From: SZAS-79 sp038319115
GTDB taxonomy: Bacteria; Pseudomonadota; Gammaproteobacteria; Burkholderiales; SG8-39
Reading direction: 5' to 3'
Assembly: GCA_038319115.1 (NCBI GenBank)
Contig: JBBQCV010000004.1
Coordinates: forward strand, 1 to 49,074
DNA: 49,074 bases
Below the pieces are notes generated by a model that did not search any database, was not told the origin of the DNA, and saw nothing but the letters and a program-made list of their open reading frames with translations. The translations under genes and the position numbers were made by a program. Shown here piece after piece: positions 16,098-23,871 of the stretch. The first letter of the stretch is position 1; each line of letters begins with the position of its first letter.

Positions 16098-16103
16098 TAG
16101 AAT
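16098..16103 (+). promoter_or_regulatory. Candidate -10 element of the tRNA-Gly gene
   Basis: TAGAAT ends 9 bases before the first base of the tRNA, which would put the transcript start just ahead of the mature 5' end. No convincing -35 element is visible. Confidence 0.45.
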
Positions 16104-16112
16104 CGCGGCCAC

Positions 16113-16186
16113 GCGGGTGTAGTTCAATGGCAGAACACTAGCTTCCCAAGCTAGTTACGAGGGTTCGATTCCCTTCACCCGCTCCA
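16113..16186 (+). tRNA. tRNA-Gly (anticodon CCC)
   Basis: The 74-base gene folds as a standard cloverleaf: a 7-bp acceptor stem (GCGGGTG with CACCCGC), anticodon stem CTAGC/GCTAG around the loop TTCCCAA giving anticodon CCC, and a T-arm with GGTTCGATTCC. The 3' CCA is encoded (16184-16186). It reads GGG glycine codons and closely resembles E. coli glyU. It is a single tRNA gene sitting directly before the catabolic locus. Confidence 0.97.
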
Positions 16187-16268
16187 CCCATCGAACCAGT
16201 CGCCGCACGTCCCCCGACTTGCGCGCGACGCAATGTAGACTCGGACTGCTGACCCACTTCCAGCAAGC

Positions 16269-16790
16269 ATGGATCCCGTCGACATCAAGCTGTTCACTTC
16301 CGCAATGCGCCGCGCCGCGACGCCGGTTTCGGTCGTCACCACTGCCGGCACGGGCGGGCAATTCGGGGTCACGGTCAGCTCGATCTGCACCGCGTCGGCC
16401 GAGCCCCCCCAGATCCTCGCGTGTGTGCATCTGGGCGGCCCAACCGCGGCCGCTGTCCGGGCGAACGGGTGTTTCGCGGTCAATATCCTCGACCGGAAAC
16501 ACCGCCATGTGGCCGATTCGTTTGCCGGGCGTATCGAGCGCTGGCGCGCCGACCGCTTCGCCTGCGACACGTGGACGCAGATCGCCACGGGCGCGCCGGT
16601 CCTGCTGGACGGGCTGCTGGTGCTCGACTGCGAACTCACGCAGGAAATTGTAGTGTCTACGCATGCCGTCTTCGTGGGCACTGTGGTCGGGCTTCAGTCG
16701 CGCGAAGGCGCGCCCCTGCTGTATTCCGACCAAGCCTATCGCACACTCGAAAACCACGGCCAGATCCGCAGCGAGGACATCCAGTTGTGA
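16269..16790 (+). CDS. Flavin reductase family protein
   Basis: A 173-residue protein of the HpaC/RutF-type flavin reductase family, which uses NAD(P)H to make reduced FMN or FAD for a partner oxygenase. The family start is seen (Ala-Met-Arg-Arg-Ala-Ala-Thr-Pro-Val-Ser-Val-Val-Thr-Thr), then the flavin-binding Gly-Val-Thr-Val-Ser-Ser near 35-40, and Phe-Ala-Val-Asn-Ile-Leu near 69-74. It is the first of four overlapping genes. The likely partner is the HpaB-type monooxygenase at 19897, 3 kb away in the divergent operon. The pairing is inferred from family knowledge; the two are not in one transcript. Confidence 0.88.
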   Translation: MDPVDIKLFTSAMRRAATPVSVVTTAGTGGQFGVTVSSICTASAEPPQILACVHLGGPTAAAVRANGCFAVNILDRKHRHVADSFAGRIERWRADRFACDTWTQIATGAPVLLDGLLVLDCELTQEIVVSTHAVFVGTVVGLQSREGAPLLYSDQAYRTLENHGQIRSEDIQL

Positions 16791-17449
16791 CTTTCTCCGT
16801 TATAGCCCGTTGCGCTGAGACCGGCCGGTATGGCGTCGTCGTCACCTCTTCGAGCATCGCTGTGGCCAGCCGCTGCGGTCGCTGGGCGCGCGCCGGTGTC
16901 GGGGCCGTTGCGACGCAGAACATCACCGACCCGGGCCTGGGGCAACTGGGCCTCGACCTCTTGGCCGAAGGCTATGGCGCCGAGGCGGTATTGCGATCCA
17001 TGGTTGCAGCGCGTCCCTTCGCCGAGTTCCGCCAGCTCGCTGTGGTCGACGTCAACGGCGCTACCGCGAGCTATTCGGGGGCCCGGTCGCTGGGCCTGTA
17101 CAAAGAGCACCACGGCAAGGACAGCGTGGCCTGCGGCAACCTGCTCGCGAACGATACGGTTCCGCAGGCAATGATCGAGGCATTCGAGCGCGATCCGGGC
17201 AGGCATATGGGCGAGCGTCTATTGGCCGCGCTGGTTGCAGGGCTGGACGCGGGCGGCGAAACCGCGCCGGTGCGATCGGCCGGGCTCTACGTGGTCGACC
17301 GCTTCGTGTGGCCGGTGATCGACCTGCGGGTCGACTGGCATGACGACCCGGTCGGCGAAATGCAGCGCGTGTTCGGCGAGTACTTCCCGCAGATGAACGA
17401 CTACATCCAGCGTGCCGTCGACCCGACGCAGGCGCCCGGCTACAAGTGA
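16787..17449 (+). CDS. DUF1028 family protein (putative Ntn-hydrolase-fold)
   Basis: A 220-residue protein matching the DUF1028 family: it begins Met-Thr-Phe-Ser-Val-Ile-Ala-Arg and contains Val-Gly-Ala-Val-Ala-Thr-Gln near 40-46, then Ala-Val-Val-Asp and Gly-Leu-Tyr-Val-Val-Asp-Arg segments. The family is thought to have an Ntn-hydrolase-like fold, with a Thr or Ser near the start as possible nucleophile, and is often found beside RidA and amidase genes in catabolic loci. No reaction is firmly assigned, so amide or lactam hydrolysis is only a guess. The GTG start overlaps the flavin reductase stop (GTGA), which fixes the start and suggests coupling. Confidence 0.82.
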   Translation: MTFSVIARCAETGRYGVVVTSSSIAVASRCGRWARAGVGAVATQNITDPGLGQLGLDLLAEGYGAEAVLRSMVAARPFAEFRQLAVVDVNGATASYSGARSLGLYKEHHGKDSVACGNLLANDTVPQAMIEAFERDPGRHMGERLLAALVAGLDAGGETAPVRSAGLYVVDRFVWPVIDLRVDWHDDPVGEMQRVFGEYFPQMNDYIQRAVDPTQAPGYK

Positions 17450-17913
17450 CGCGGGCCATGAACGGGACCTCAGGCAGTGTCTATTTCCTCAACGGTCCGA
17501 ACGCGAACCTCTACGGGCTGACCGACCAGGGCACGTACGGCAGCGACACTTTCGCCACGCTCGAATCGCGCTGCCTGGCCGAGGCCGAACGCTTGTCGAT
17601 CAGCCTCGCTTTCCGCCAGAGCAATTCCGAGGGGCAGTTGATCGACTGGGTACAAGAGGCGATTGGCAAGGCCGACGGCCTCATCATCAACGGCGCGGGC
17701 CTCACATATACCTCGATCGCGCTTCTCGATGCGTTGCTGGCATTTCCCGGGCCGGTGGTCGAAGTCCACATGAGCAACATCTATCGGCGGGAGGCGTTCC
17801 GCCACCATTCATTCCTGTCCAAGGCGGCTACAGGCATCGTCGCGGGCCTGGGGGCCGATGGCTACGAGCTGGCCATAGCCGCGATGCGTCGGCTGCTCGA
17901 CCGGAAGAAATAG
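17446..17913 (+). CDS. Type II 3-dehydroquinate dehydratase-like protein with altered active site
   Basis: A 155-residue protein that aligns end to end with type II dehydroquinase (AroQ). Kept: Asn19 of Gly-Pro-Asn, the catalytic Tyr31, Asp95, His108-x-Ser-Asn and Arg119 (M. tuberculosis Asn12, Tyr24, Asp88, His101, Arg112). Changed: the position of the essential lid arginine (Arg19) is Thr26, and the substrate-binding histidine (His81) is Tyr88. Alignment was by eye from memory of the M. tuberculosis sequence. A standard dehydroquinase role is therefore doubtful; a related elimination or hydration on another acid is more likely. The GTG at 17446 overlaps the DUF1028 stop; an ATG at 17458 is an alternative. 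The TAG shares one base with the next start. Confidence 0.82.
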   Translation: MTRAMNGTSGSVYFLNGPNANLYGLTDQGTYGSDTFATLESRCLAEAERLSISLAFRQSNSEGQLIDWVQEAIGKADGLIINGAGLTYTSIALLDALLAFPGPVVEVHMSNIYRREAFRHHSFLSKAATGIVAGLGADGYELAIAAMRRLLDRKK

Positions 17914-18842
17914 TGGCGCTGCTTTTCTACAGCGAGTTCGACGACCCGCAGGACTGGGGCAAGCACCTGCGCGAAGCGATCCCCGGCCTCGATTTCCGCG
18001 TCTGGCCCGATGTCGGCGACCCGGCAGCAGTCGAAGCCGCCATTGTCTGGAAGGCGCCGGAGGGTGAACTGCGCAAGTTTGCCAACCTGCGGCTGATCAT
18101 CAACCTTGGCGCGGGGGTCGATTCGATCGTGCAGGACCGCTCGCTGCCGGCCGGAATTCCTATCGTGCGTATATCGGACCCCGACATGAGCCGCATGATG
18201 GCGCAGTATGTCCTCGCGGCCGTGCTGCGGCACTACCGCGACTTTGTGTCGTTCGCGCGCGCCCAGAAGGAGCGCCGCTGGCATTACATCCATCCGCGTG
18301 AGGCACCGACCTGCCGGGTAGGCGTAATGGGGCTGGGCAACCTCGGCGCCAAAGCGACGCAGGAACTGGCGCGCCAGGGGTTCCAGGTCGCCGGGTGGGC
18401 GCGGACGCCGAAGTCGATCGAGGCGGTGGAGTCTTTCCACGGCCGCGACGGCCTGGACGCTTTCCTGCGCCGGAGCGAGATCCTCGTGGCCATGCTGCCG
18501 CTCACCCCGGAAACAGAAGGCATCATCGATGCGAAGGCGCTGGCCCTGCTGCCGCGCGGGGCAAAGTTCATCAACGTGGGGCGCGGCCGGCTTGTGGACG
18601 AGGACGCGCTGATTGCGGCTCTTCGCTCGGGCCAGGTCGCCGAAGCGACCCTCGATGTGTTCCGCACCGAGCCGCTACCGCCCGAGTCGCCCCTGTGGGG
18701 GTTCGACCAAGTTCTCATCACGCCGCACCTGGCTTCGGTCGCCATCCCGCGCACCGCTGCCCGCCAGGTGGCCGAAAACCTACGCCGGCTCGGCGCTGGC
18801 GAACCCCTGGTCAACGTCGTCGACCCGGCGCGCGGGTACTAA
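17913..18842 (+). CDS. D-2-hydroxyacid dehydrogenase (glyoxylate/hydroxypyruvate reductase A-like)
   Basis: A 309-residue NAD(P)H-dependent enzyme that reduces 2-oxoacids such as glyoxylate or hydroxypyruvate, or runs in reverse. The Rossmann loop Gly140-Leu-Gly-Asn-Leu-Gly145 is present, as are the catalytic residues of the family: Arg224 in Asn-Val-Gly-Arg-Gly, Glu253 in Phe-Arg-Thr-Glu-Pro, and His272 in Thr-Pro-His. It resembles GhrA more than the longer SerA/LdhA types. The GTG start at 17913 overlaps the preceding TAG by one base. Its 3' end overlaps the LysR gene on the other strand by 32 bases. It probably handles a 2-oxoacid product of the pathway. Confidence 0.88.
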   Translation: MALLFYSEFDDPQDWGKHLREAIPGLDFRVWPDVGDPAAVEAAIVWKAPEGELRKFANLRLIINLGAGVDSIVQDRSLPAGIPIVRISDPDMSRMMAQYVLAAVLRHYRDFVSFARAQKERRWHYIHPREAPTCRVGVMGLGNLGAKATQELARQGFQVAGWARTPKSIEAVESFHGRDGLDAFLRRSEILVAMLPLTPETEGIIDAKALALLPRGAKFINVGRGRLVDEDALIAALRSGQVAEATLDVFRTEPLPPESPLWGFDQVLITPHLASVAIPRTAARQVAENLRRLGAGEPLVNVVDPARGY

Positions 18843-19800
18843 CACGCCGCCGCGGGGCGGATTGCATCAGCTTGGGCCACACTTTGGCAAAGTGCACCTT
18901 GGCAAATTCCGCGAAAAGTGCGACTGCGGGCCGCCGCGCCAGTTTTTTGAGGCGCAGGCTGACCACAAGAATGTTCGGCAGGTCTTCCTCGATCGACACC
19001 GCGACCACGCGTTTGCCGTCGTAGGTCCACGGCAGGCGCGGTATGGCGTTGAGAATCCCGAATCCGAGTCCGCGCGCTGCGAGCCCCCGAACCATTTCGT
19101 ACGATCGTGTGCGGTGCGCGATGCGCGGCTCGATCCTCACGCTGCGGAACAGCGACAGGAAGTAGTCACGCGTGTGGGGCAGGTCGAGCAGGATCATGGG
19201 CGCGCCAGCCAACTCCCTCAGGCTCACGCTGCGCCGCCGGGCGAGGGGATGATCCTCGGCGAGGATGATGCGCGGCGGCAGTTCGGCCAGCAGCTCGACA
19301 TCGAATTCGTCCGACAACCCATAGGCATACGTGAGCGCGACTTCGCAGCGCCCGCTGCGCAGGCGCTCCAGCACTTCTGCCTGGTTGCCTTCCTCGATCT
19401 TCAGGTCGATTTCCGGGTAGCGCGCCCCAAAAGCGGGGAGGAGGCCGGGGAGCAGGAAAGGGGCAAGGGTGATAAAGCACGCCGCGCTGACCTCCCCGCG
19501 CTGGGCCTCGCTCATGGCCCCGGCGAACTGCTCAAGCTCCCGGGCATGGGCGAGCAGGCCCCTCGCCTGCGCTAGCAGCCGGTCGCCCGCCAGCGTGAGC
19601 GACAGCCCCCTGGCATGGTGGCGCACGAAAAGCTGCACTTGCAGGTCGGTTTCCAGCCGCGCTATGGCCGCCGAGATCGAGGGCTGCGAAACCCGGACTT
19701 CCTGGGCTGCTCCCGTGACGCTGCCGGCCTCCGCGACTGCGACGAAATAGCGCAGGGCGCGAAATGAAAGGCGCGGGGCCGAGGTGGCAGGTTCTTGCAT
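18811..19800 (-). CDS. LysR-family transcriptional regulator
   Basis: A 329-residue regulator. The winged helix-turn-helix lies in residues 12-70 (Leu-Arg-Tyr-Phe-Val-Ala-Val-Ala-Glu, then Ala-Ala-x-x-Val-Arg-Val-Ser-Gln-Pro-Ser-Ile-Ser). The remainder is the periplasmic-binding-like effector domain. It is divergent from the HpaB-type monooxygenase with 96 bases between, the classic arrangement for control of a catabolic operon by its inducer. The C-terminal 20 or so residues are basic, Arg/Ala/Pro-rich and overlap the convergent dehydrogenase gene, so they may be a late extension. Confidence 0.93.
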   Translation of the reverse strand: MQEPATSAPRLSFRALRYFVAVAEAGSVTGAAQEVRVSQPSISAAIARLETDLQVQLFVRHHARGLSLTLAGDRLLAQARGLLAHARELEQFAGAMSEAQRGEVSAACFITLAPFLLPGLLPAFGARYPEIDLKIEEGNQAEVLERLRSGRCEVALTYAYGLSDEFDVELLAELPPRIILAEDHPLARRRSVSLRELAGAPMILLDLPHTRDYFLSLFRSVRIEPRIAHRTRSYEMVRGLAARGLGFGILNAIPRLPWTYDGKRVVAVSIEEDLPNILVVSLRLKKLARRPAVALFAEFAKVHFAKVWPKLMQSAPRRRVSTRAPGRRR

Positions 19801-19811
19801 AGGGCAATCCT

Positions 19812-19842
19812 ATACAAATGACCAGGAAAAAGTATTTTATAC
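19812..19842. promoter_or_regulatory. Candidate LysR operator between regulator and monooxygenase genes
   Basis: The divergent gap contains GTATTTTATAC (19832-19842), an inverted GTAT/ATAC repeat, and a second ATAC at 19812-19815, 20 bases from the first GTAT. LysR sites are typically AT-rich dyads with T-n11-A character near the regulator gene, so this is a reasonable but unproven candidate. Confidence 0.4.
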
Positions 19843-19896
19843 GATGCCACGCGGGGGCTAACGTGGGCGATTCCACTTTTCACCGGAGTCACCGCC

Positions 19897-21381
19897 ATGC
19901 TTCGAACCGGCGAGCAATACAAGGAAGGCATTCGCGACGGACGCGAGGTGTGGATGGACGGCGAGCGCGTCAAGGACGTCACCACCCATCCGGCGTTCAA
20001 GCCGATCGTCGACGTCAAGGCACGCATGTACGACATCCAGCACGAGCCGCAGCACAAAGCCGTGTTCGGCTATGACGAGGGCAAGGAGCGCAACCCCTTG
20101 CTGCTCAAGCTGCCCCACACCCAGCAGGACTGGTGGGACAAGTGGAATGCGCTCGACGTGTTCTTCAAGGACATCGGCGGCGTGGTGACCCGGGTCGGCG
20201 ACGAAACTATCGGCGAAATGTGGTCGCTGCACGACGGGCGCGAGGTGCTGAACAAGATCGACCCGCGGTTTGCCGACAACATTGACCGCCATATCCACAA
20301 GGTCCTCGTCGACGACGTGTTCCATGTTTCGGCCAACACCGATCCCAAGGGGGACCGCTCCAAGCGGCCGCAGGACCAGGATCCCGACATGCTGTGCCAC
20401 GTGGTCAAGGAGACCGACAAGGGGATCATCATCCGCGGCGCAAAGTACGAAACCGCCGCCGCCTATGCCGACCAGGCTTTCCTCAAGCCCACGGTAGGGG
20501 CCTGGGCGGATGAAAAGCTGTCTGACTACGCGCTCGGATGCATCGTGAAAATGGGCGCGCCGGGCGTGAAGCACATCTGCCGCTCGGGGTTCGTCGGGCG
20601 TGGCTCCAAGGAAGACTACCCCTTGAGCAATCGGTTTGACGAGGTCGACACCCTCATGGTGCTCGACAACGTCCTGATTCCCTGGGAGGACGTATTCTTC
20701 CATCGCTTCACCGAGGGCGCACGATATATCCGCGGCACGCTCCATCGGTACTCTGCGTTCCCGTACGTGCTTCGCGTCCTTTATACGGCCGACATGATGA
20801 TCGGCGCGGCGATGTGGAACTGCAAGCAGACCGGCCTGGACAAGATGCAGTCGGTCAAGGAGAAGCTGGCCGACATGGTGGCCTATCGCGAAGGAATCCG
20901 CGCCCACCTGGCCGCGTCGATTGCGCTGGCCGAGAAGAGCCCCGGCGGGTTATTGATGCCCAACCAGTCCCTGCTCTACGCCGGCCGCATCCATGCCTGT
21001 GCCAACCTGCCACAGATCATGCACATCGCACGCGAACTATGCGGCGGCCAGCTTTGCGTGACGCCGAACTATTCGACATTTGTGTCGGACGGGACCAAGT
21101 CGTGGATGGACAAGTTCTACTCGCTCAACGACAACTGGGTGGCCGAAGACCGCAGGAAGCTGCTGGCCTTCGCGCGCGACCTGCTCAATTCGGACTACGC
21201 CGGCCATCGCCTTACTTTCGTGCAGTTCGCACAAGCACCGCACTTCAACCACCTGGCTGCGCTGTACGGGTCGTTCGACTTTTCCGGTCCGCTCGATTTG
21301 GTCAAGAAATGCGCCGGACTGTCGGACAGGATAGACGCGCCGGTCCAGGCGCATCCGGCGGGCATGAAGTCCGCGGCATGA
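19897..21381 (+). CDS. 4-hydroxyphenylacetate 3-monooxygenase (HpaB/PvcC)-family flavin monooxygenase
   Basis: A 494-residue protein of the HpaB family, the oxygenase part of two-component FADH2-dependent hydroxylases with an acyl-CoA dehydrogenase-like fold. The family start is seen (Arg-Thr-Gly-x-Gln-Tyr-x-x-Gly-Ile-Arg-Asp-Gly-Arg-x-Val-Trp), with a central Asp-Asn-Val-Leu-Ile-Pro-Trp-Glu-Asp-Val-Phe motif and a late Arg-Glu-Leu-Cys-Gly-Gly-Gln segment. Length is normal. Such enzymes hydroxylate phenols or related heteroaromatics ortho to a hydroxyl or ring nitrogen. The flavin reductase at 16269 is the probable supplier of reduced flavin. It heads the operon with RidA and the ABC importer. 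The exact substrate cannot be read from the sequence. Confidence 0.9.
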   Translation: MLRTGEQYKEGIRDGREVWMDGERVKDVTTHPAFKPIVDVKARMYDIQHEPQHKAVFGYDEGKERNPLLLKLPHTQQDWWDKWNALDVFFKDIGGVVTRVGDETIGEMWSLHDGREVLNKIDPRFADNIDRHIHKVLVDDVFHVSANTDPKGDRSKRPQDQDPDMLCHVVKETDKGIIIRGAKYETAAAYADQAFLKPTVGAWADEKLSDYALGCIVKMGAPGVKHICRSGFVGRGSKEDYPLSNRFDEVDTLMVLDNVLIPWEDVFFHRFTEGARYIRGTLHRYSAFPYVLRVLYTADMMIGAAMWNCKQTGLDKMQSVKEKLADMVAYREGIRAHLAASIALAEKSPGGLLMPNQSLLYAGRIHACANLPQIMHIARELCGGQLCVTPNYSTFVSDGTKSWMDKFYSLNDNWVAEDRRKLLAFARDLLNSDYAGHRLTFVQFAQAPHFNHLAALYGSFDFSGPLDLVKKCAGLSDRIDAPVQAHPAGMKSAA

Positions 21382-21400
21382 GAATTGCTTAGGAAAAAAC

Positions 21401-21859
21401 ATGGTGCATACGAGAATCAGGAAATTCAACACCCGCAACGTCTGGAAGGGCCAGGACCTCGACAACGACCTGGCCATGGCGGTGCGGGCGGGCAACATGG
21501 TGTTCGTGCGGGGGCAGACCGGCATGGACCTAAAAGGCAGGATCCACGGGATTAACGATCCGGCGGCGCAAACCGAAAACGCCATGCGCTGCCTCAAGAC
21601 GCTTCTTGAGGAGGCAGGCTCCAAGTTCGAGGACATTTGCAAGATCGTGATCTATGTAACCGACCGCGCCTACCGGGAAGCGGTTTATCGCGTGGTCGGG
21701 AAATGGCTCAAGGGTGTGCACCCGGTATCCACCGGGATCATCGTTCAAGGGCTCGCCCGCCCCGAGCTGCTGATGGAGATCGACGTTTTCGCGGTGATCC
21801 CGGATGCGCCTTCTGTTGCACCGAAGCGCGTCAGGAAGGCCGCACGCGTCAGGAAGTAG
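21401..21859 (+). CDS. RidA/YjgF family protein
   Basis: A 152-residue member of the RidA/YER057c/UK114 family, whose archetype hydrolyses enamine and imine intermediates to ketones and ammonia. Visible signatures are Gly-Asn-Met-Val-Phe-Val-Arg-Gly-Gln-Thr-Gly near residues 31-41, a central Ala-x-x-Gln-Thr-Glu-Asn-Ala-Met-Arg-Cys-Leu, and a late Leu-Ala-Arg-Pro-Glu-Leu-Leu-Met-Glu-Ile-Asp with the conserved Arg. It follows the monooxygenase by 19 bases with AGGAAAA before its ATG. In this context it probably clears an imine released after ring oxidation, suggesting a nitrogen-bearing substrate. That is inference. Confidence 0.9.
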   Translation: MVHTRIRKFNTRNVWKGQDLDNDLAMAVRAGNMVFVRGQTGMDLKGRIHGINDPAAQTENAMRCLKTLLEEAGSKFEDICKIVIYVTDRAYREAVYRVVGKWLKGVHPVSTGIIVQGLARPELLMEIDVFAVIPDAPSVAPKRVRKAARVRK

Positions 21860-21912
21860 TTAAGCTGTTCGTCGCTATGTAACTCCAAATGTTTTTTCCC
21901 AGGGAGGGAGCC

Positions 21913-22980
21913 ATGACTGGATCGACATTGTTCGGAACGAGGGCACGGGTACTTGGGGCTGCGCTAGGATTGGCGTTGGCCGCTGCTTCCTTCACGGGCG
22001 CTGCCTTGGCTCAGGATCCTTTGCGAATAAGCATCTGGGGGGGGAGCTGGAAAGACTTCGTCGCGGAGAATATCGGCAAGCGGTTCACCGCCGAGACCGG
22101 GGTGCCCGTCGAGTACATCACGGGCGGGACCATCGACCGGCTGAACAAGGCCAAGCTGTCCAAGTCGAACCCCGAGACCGACCTGATCTTCACCACCAGC
22201 CACGTGGGCTGGCTGTACGCTTCGGACGACCTGTACGAACGCCTGGACATGGCGAAGATCCCGAATGCCAAGAGCCTGTTCCCGGAAGCGATCATCAGCC
22301 CGTTCCACATCGGCACATGGTCGTATGTCTATACCATCGCCTATCGCCCCGACCTCGTCCCGGCCGACATCAAGTTCAACTCCTGGGCCGATCTCTGGAA
22401 CCCGAAACTGAAGGGCATGATAGGGCTGCCGGACTTCGACCCCAGCCACATCATCTATGCCGCCACCCTGCTTTCGGGAGGCAAGGGCGCGAAAGACTGG
22501 GCCATGGGGCAGAAGAAGCTGCTCGAGCTCAAGCCCAATATCAAGGCGTTCTACAGCTCGGACGCGACCAGCCAGGAGAAAATCGGCTCGGGTGAGACGC
22601 CGGTCCAAGTCCTGCTTTCGGGGAACGCGTATCACATGATGAGCCAGGGGGTGAAGATCAACCTGGTGGTCCCCAAGGAAGGCGCCGTCATTGGGGTCGA
22701 CACGGTGGGCATCAACAAGGGCACCAAGAAACTCGACCTTGCCTACAAGTTCATCAACATCGCACTCGATCCCGCCATCCAGACGTTGGTGGCCAACAAG
22801 CAGAAAATGGGCCCCGTCAGCCCGCTGGCCAAGGTCGATCCTGCCGTGGCGAAGCTGCCGGGGATGTTCACCACCGCCAAGCAGTGGAAAGATCAGGCTC
22901 TCGTCATCGATCACAAGCAGCGTGCGGAACTGCTGGGCGAGTGGCGCAAGTGGTTCACCGAAAACGTGATTGCACGCTGA
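21913..22980 (+). CDS. ABC transporter substrate-binding protein, spermidine/putrescine (PotD) type
   Basis: A 355-residue periplasmic binding protein. The signal peptide has a hydrophobic core at 13-30 and a likely cleavage after Ala-Leu-Ala33, before Gln-Asp. The mature part shows the family pattern Ile-Ser-Ile-Trp-Gly-Gly-Ser-Trp and a later Phe-Asn-Ser-Trp-Ala-Asp-Leu-Trp-Asn-Pro segment. The ATG at 21913 was chosen because GGGAGGGAG sits just before it and the signal peptide starts there. It captures the substrate for the two permeases and ATPase that follow. PotD-type proteins bind polyamines and many other small organic molecules, so the ligand is open. Confidence 0.9.
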   Translation: MTGSTLFGTRARVLGAALGLALAAASFTGAALAQDPLRISIWGGSWKDFVAENIGKRFTAETGVPVEYITGGTIDRLNKAKLSKSNPETDLIFTTSHVGWLYASDDLYERLDMAKIPNAKSLFPEAIISPFHIGTWSYVYTIAYRPDLVPADIKFNSWADLWNPKLKGMIGLPDFDPSHIIYAATLLSGGKGAKDWAMGQKKLLELKPNIKAFYSSDATSQEKIGSGETPVQVLLSGNAYHMMSQGVKINLVVPKEGAVIGVDTVGINKGTKKLDLAYKFINIALDPAIQTLVANKQKMGPVSPLAKVDPAVAKLPGMFTTAKQWKDQALVIDHKQRAELLGEWRKWFTENVIAR

Positions 22981-23008
22981 CGGTAGCGAGACCGCACAAG
23001 CACCTGGC

Positions 23009-23869
23009 ATGAGGGCGCAGGACCGGCCGGCGTACTTCGCCTGGTTCCTGCTGCCTTCGGTCTTCCTGGCGGTCGCGCTGACCGCCTCAATGGCGTCGCT
23101 GCTGCAGTACGGGTTTCGCGAGCACATCCCGGGTTCGTTGCAGGTCGGCGGGTTCACGCTGGGCAATTTCGGTCGCATGGGCGACTGGGTGTACCTGCGC
23201 GTGTTCGTCGACAGCCTCCTGCTCTCCGCCATCACCGCCGTCGGAAACCTCCTGCTCGGCTATCCGCTGGCTTACGCGCTGGTGCGCTCCAGGTCGAGCC
23301 TGCTCAAATCGGTCATCCTGATCACCACCATCGTGCCGATGTTCACCGGCGACATCGTGCGCACCTACTCGTGGTTGGTGGTGCTGGGGAAGAACGGCTT
23401 CATCAACGGCACGCTCAAGGCCGCAGGCATCATCGACACTCCGCTCGAGCTGCTCTACACGCCCCTGGGCGTCGCGATTGCGCTCATGCAGTATTCGCTG
23501 CCGGTGATGGTGATCATCCTGGCTGCTGCGATCACCCATATCGACTTCGCGTTCGAGAAGGCTGCGGCAAGCCTCGGTGCCGCGCCGCTGGAAGTTCTCT
23601 GGAATGTCACGCTCCCCCTGTCGATGCCCGGCATCCTGTCCGGGACGGTGACCATATTCGCCTGGACGCTGTCGGCCTTCGCCACGCCGCAGCTGGTGGG
23701 CGGGGGGAAAGTGAACATGATCTCCAACATGGTGTACCAGCTGGGTTTCTCGAATTTCGATTTCCCCTTCGCCGCAGTCCTCAGCATAGTCGCGCTCGCG
23801 CTGATCTTCTCAACGCTCTACCTGATGGGCCTGGGAATGCGCAGGCTCGAGCAGGTGGGGCTGCATTGA
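23009..23869 (+). CDS. ABC transporter permease, PotB type
   Basis: A 286-residue inner-membrane protein with about six membrane helices; the first is at residues 9-30. The coupling motif is visible as Glu-Lys-Ala-Ala-Ala-Ser-Leu-Gly-Ala-Ala-Pro in the second half. It pairs with the next gene as the two halves of the channel. The ATG at 23009 leaves 28 bases after the binding-protein stop; a TTG at 22970 would give an 11-base overlap and 13 more residues and cannot be ruled out. Confidence 0.9.
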   Translation: MRAQDRPAYFAWFLLPSVFLAVALTASMASLLQYGFREHIPGSLQVGGFTLGNFGRMGDWVYLRVFVDSLLLSAITAVGNLLLGYPLAYALVRSRSSLLKSVILITTIVPMFTGDIVRTYSWLVVLGKNGFINGTLKAAGIIDTPLELLYTPLGVAIALMQYSLPVMVIILAAAITHIDFAFEKAAASLGAAPLEVLWNVTLPLSMPGILSGTVTIFAWTLSAFATPQLVGGGKVNMISNMVYQLGFSNFDFPFAAVLSIVALALIFSTLYLMGLGMRRLEQVGLH

Positions 23870-23871
23870 CG

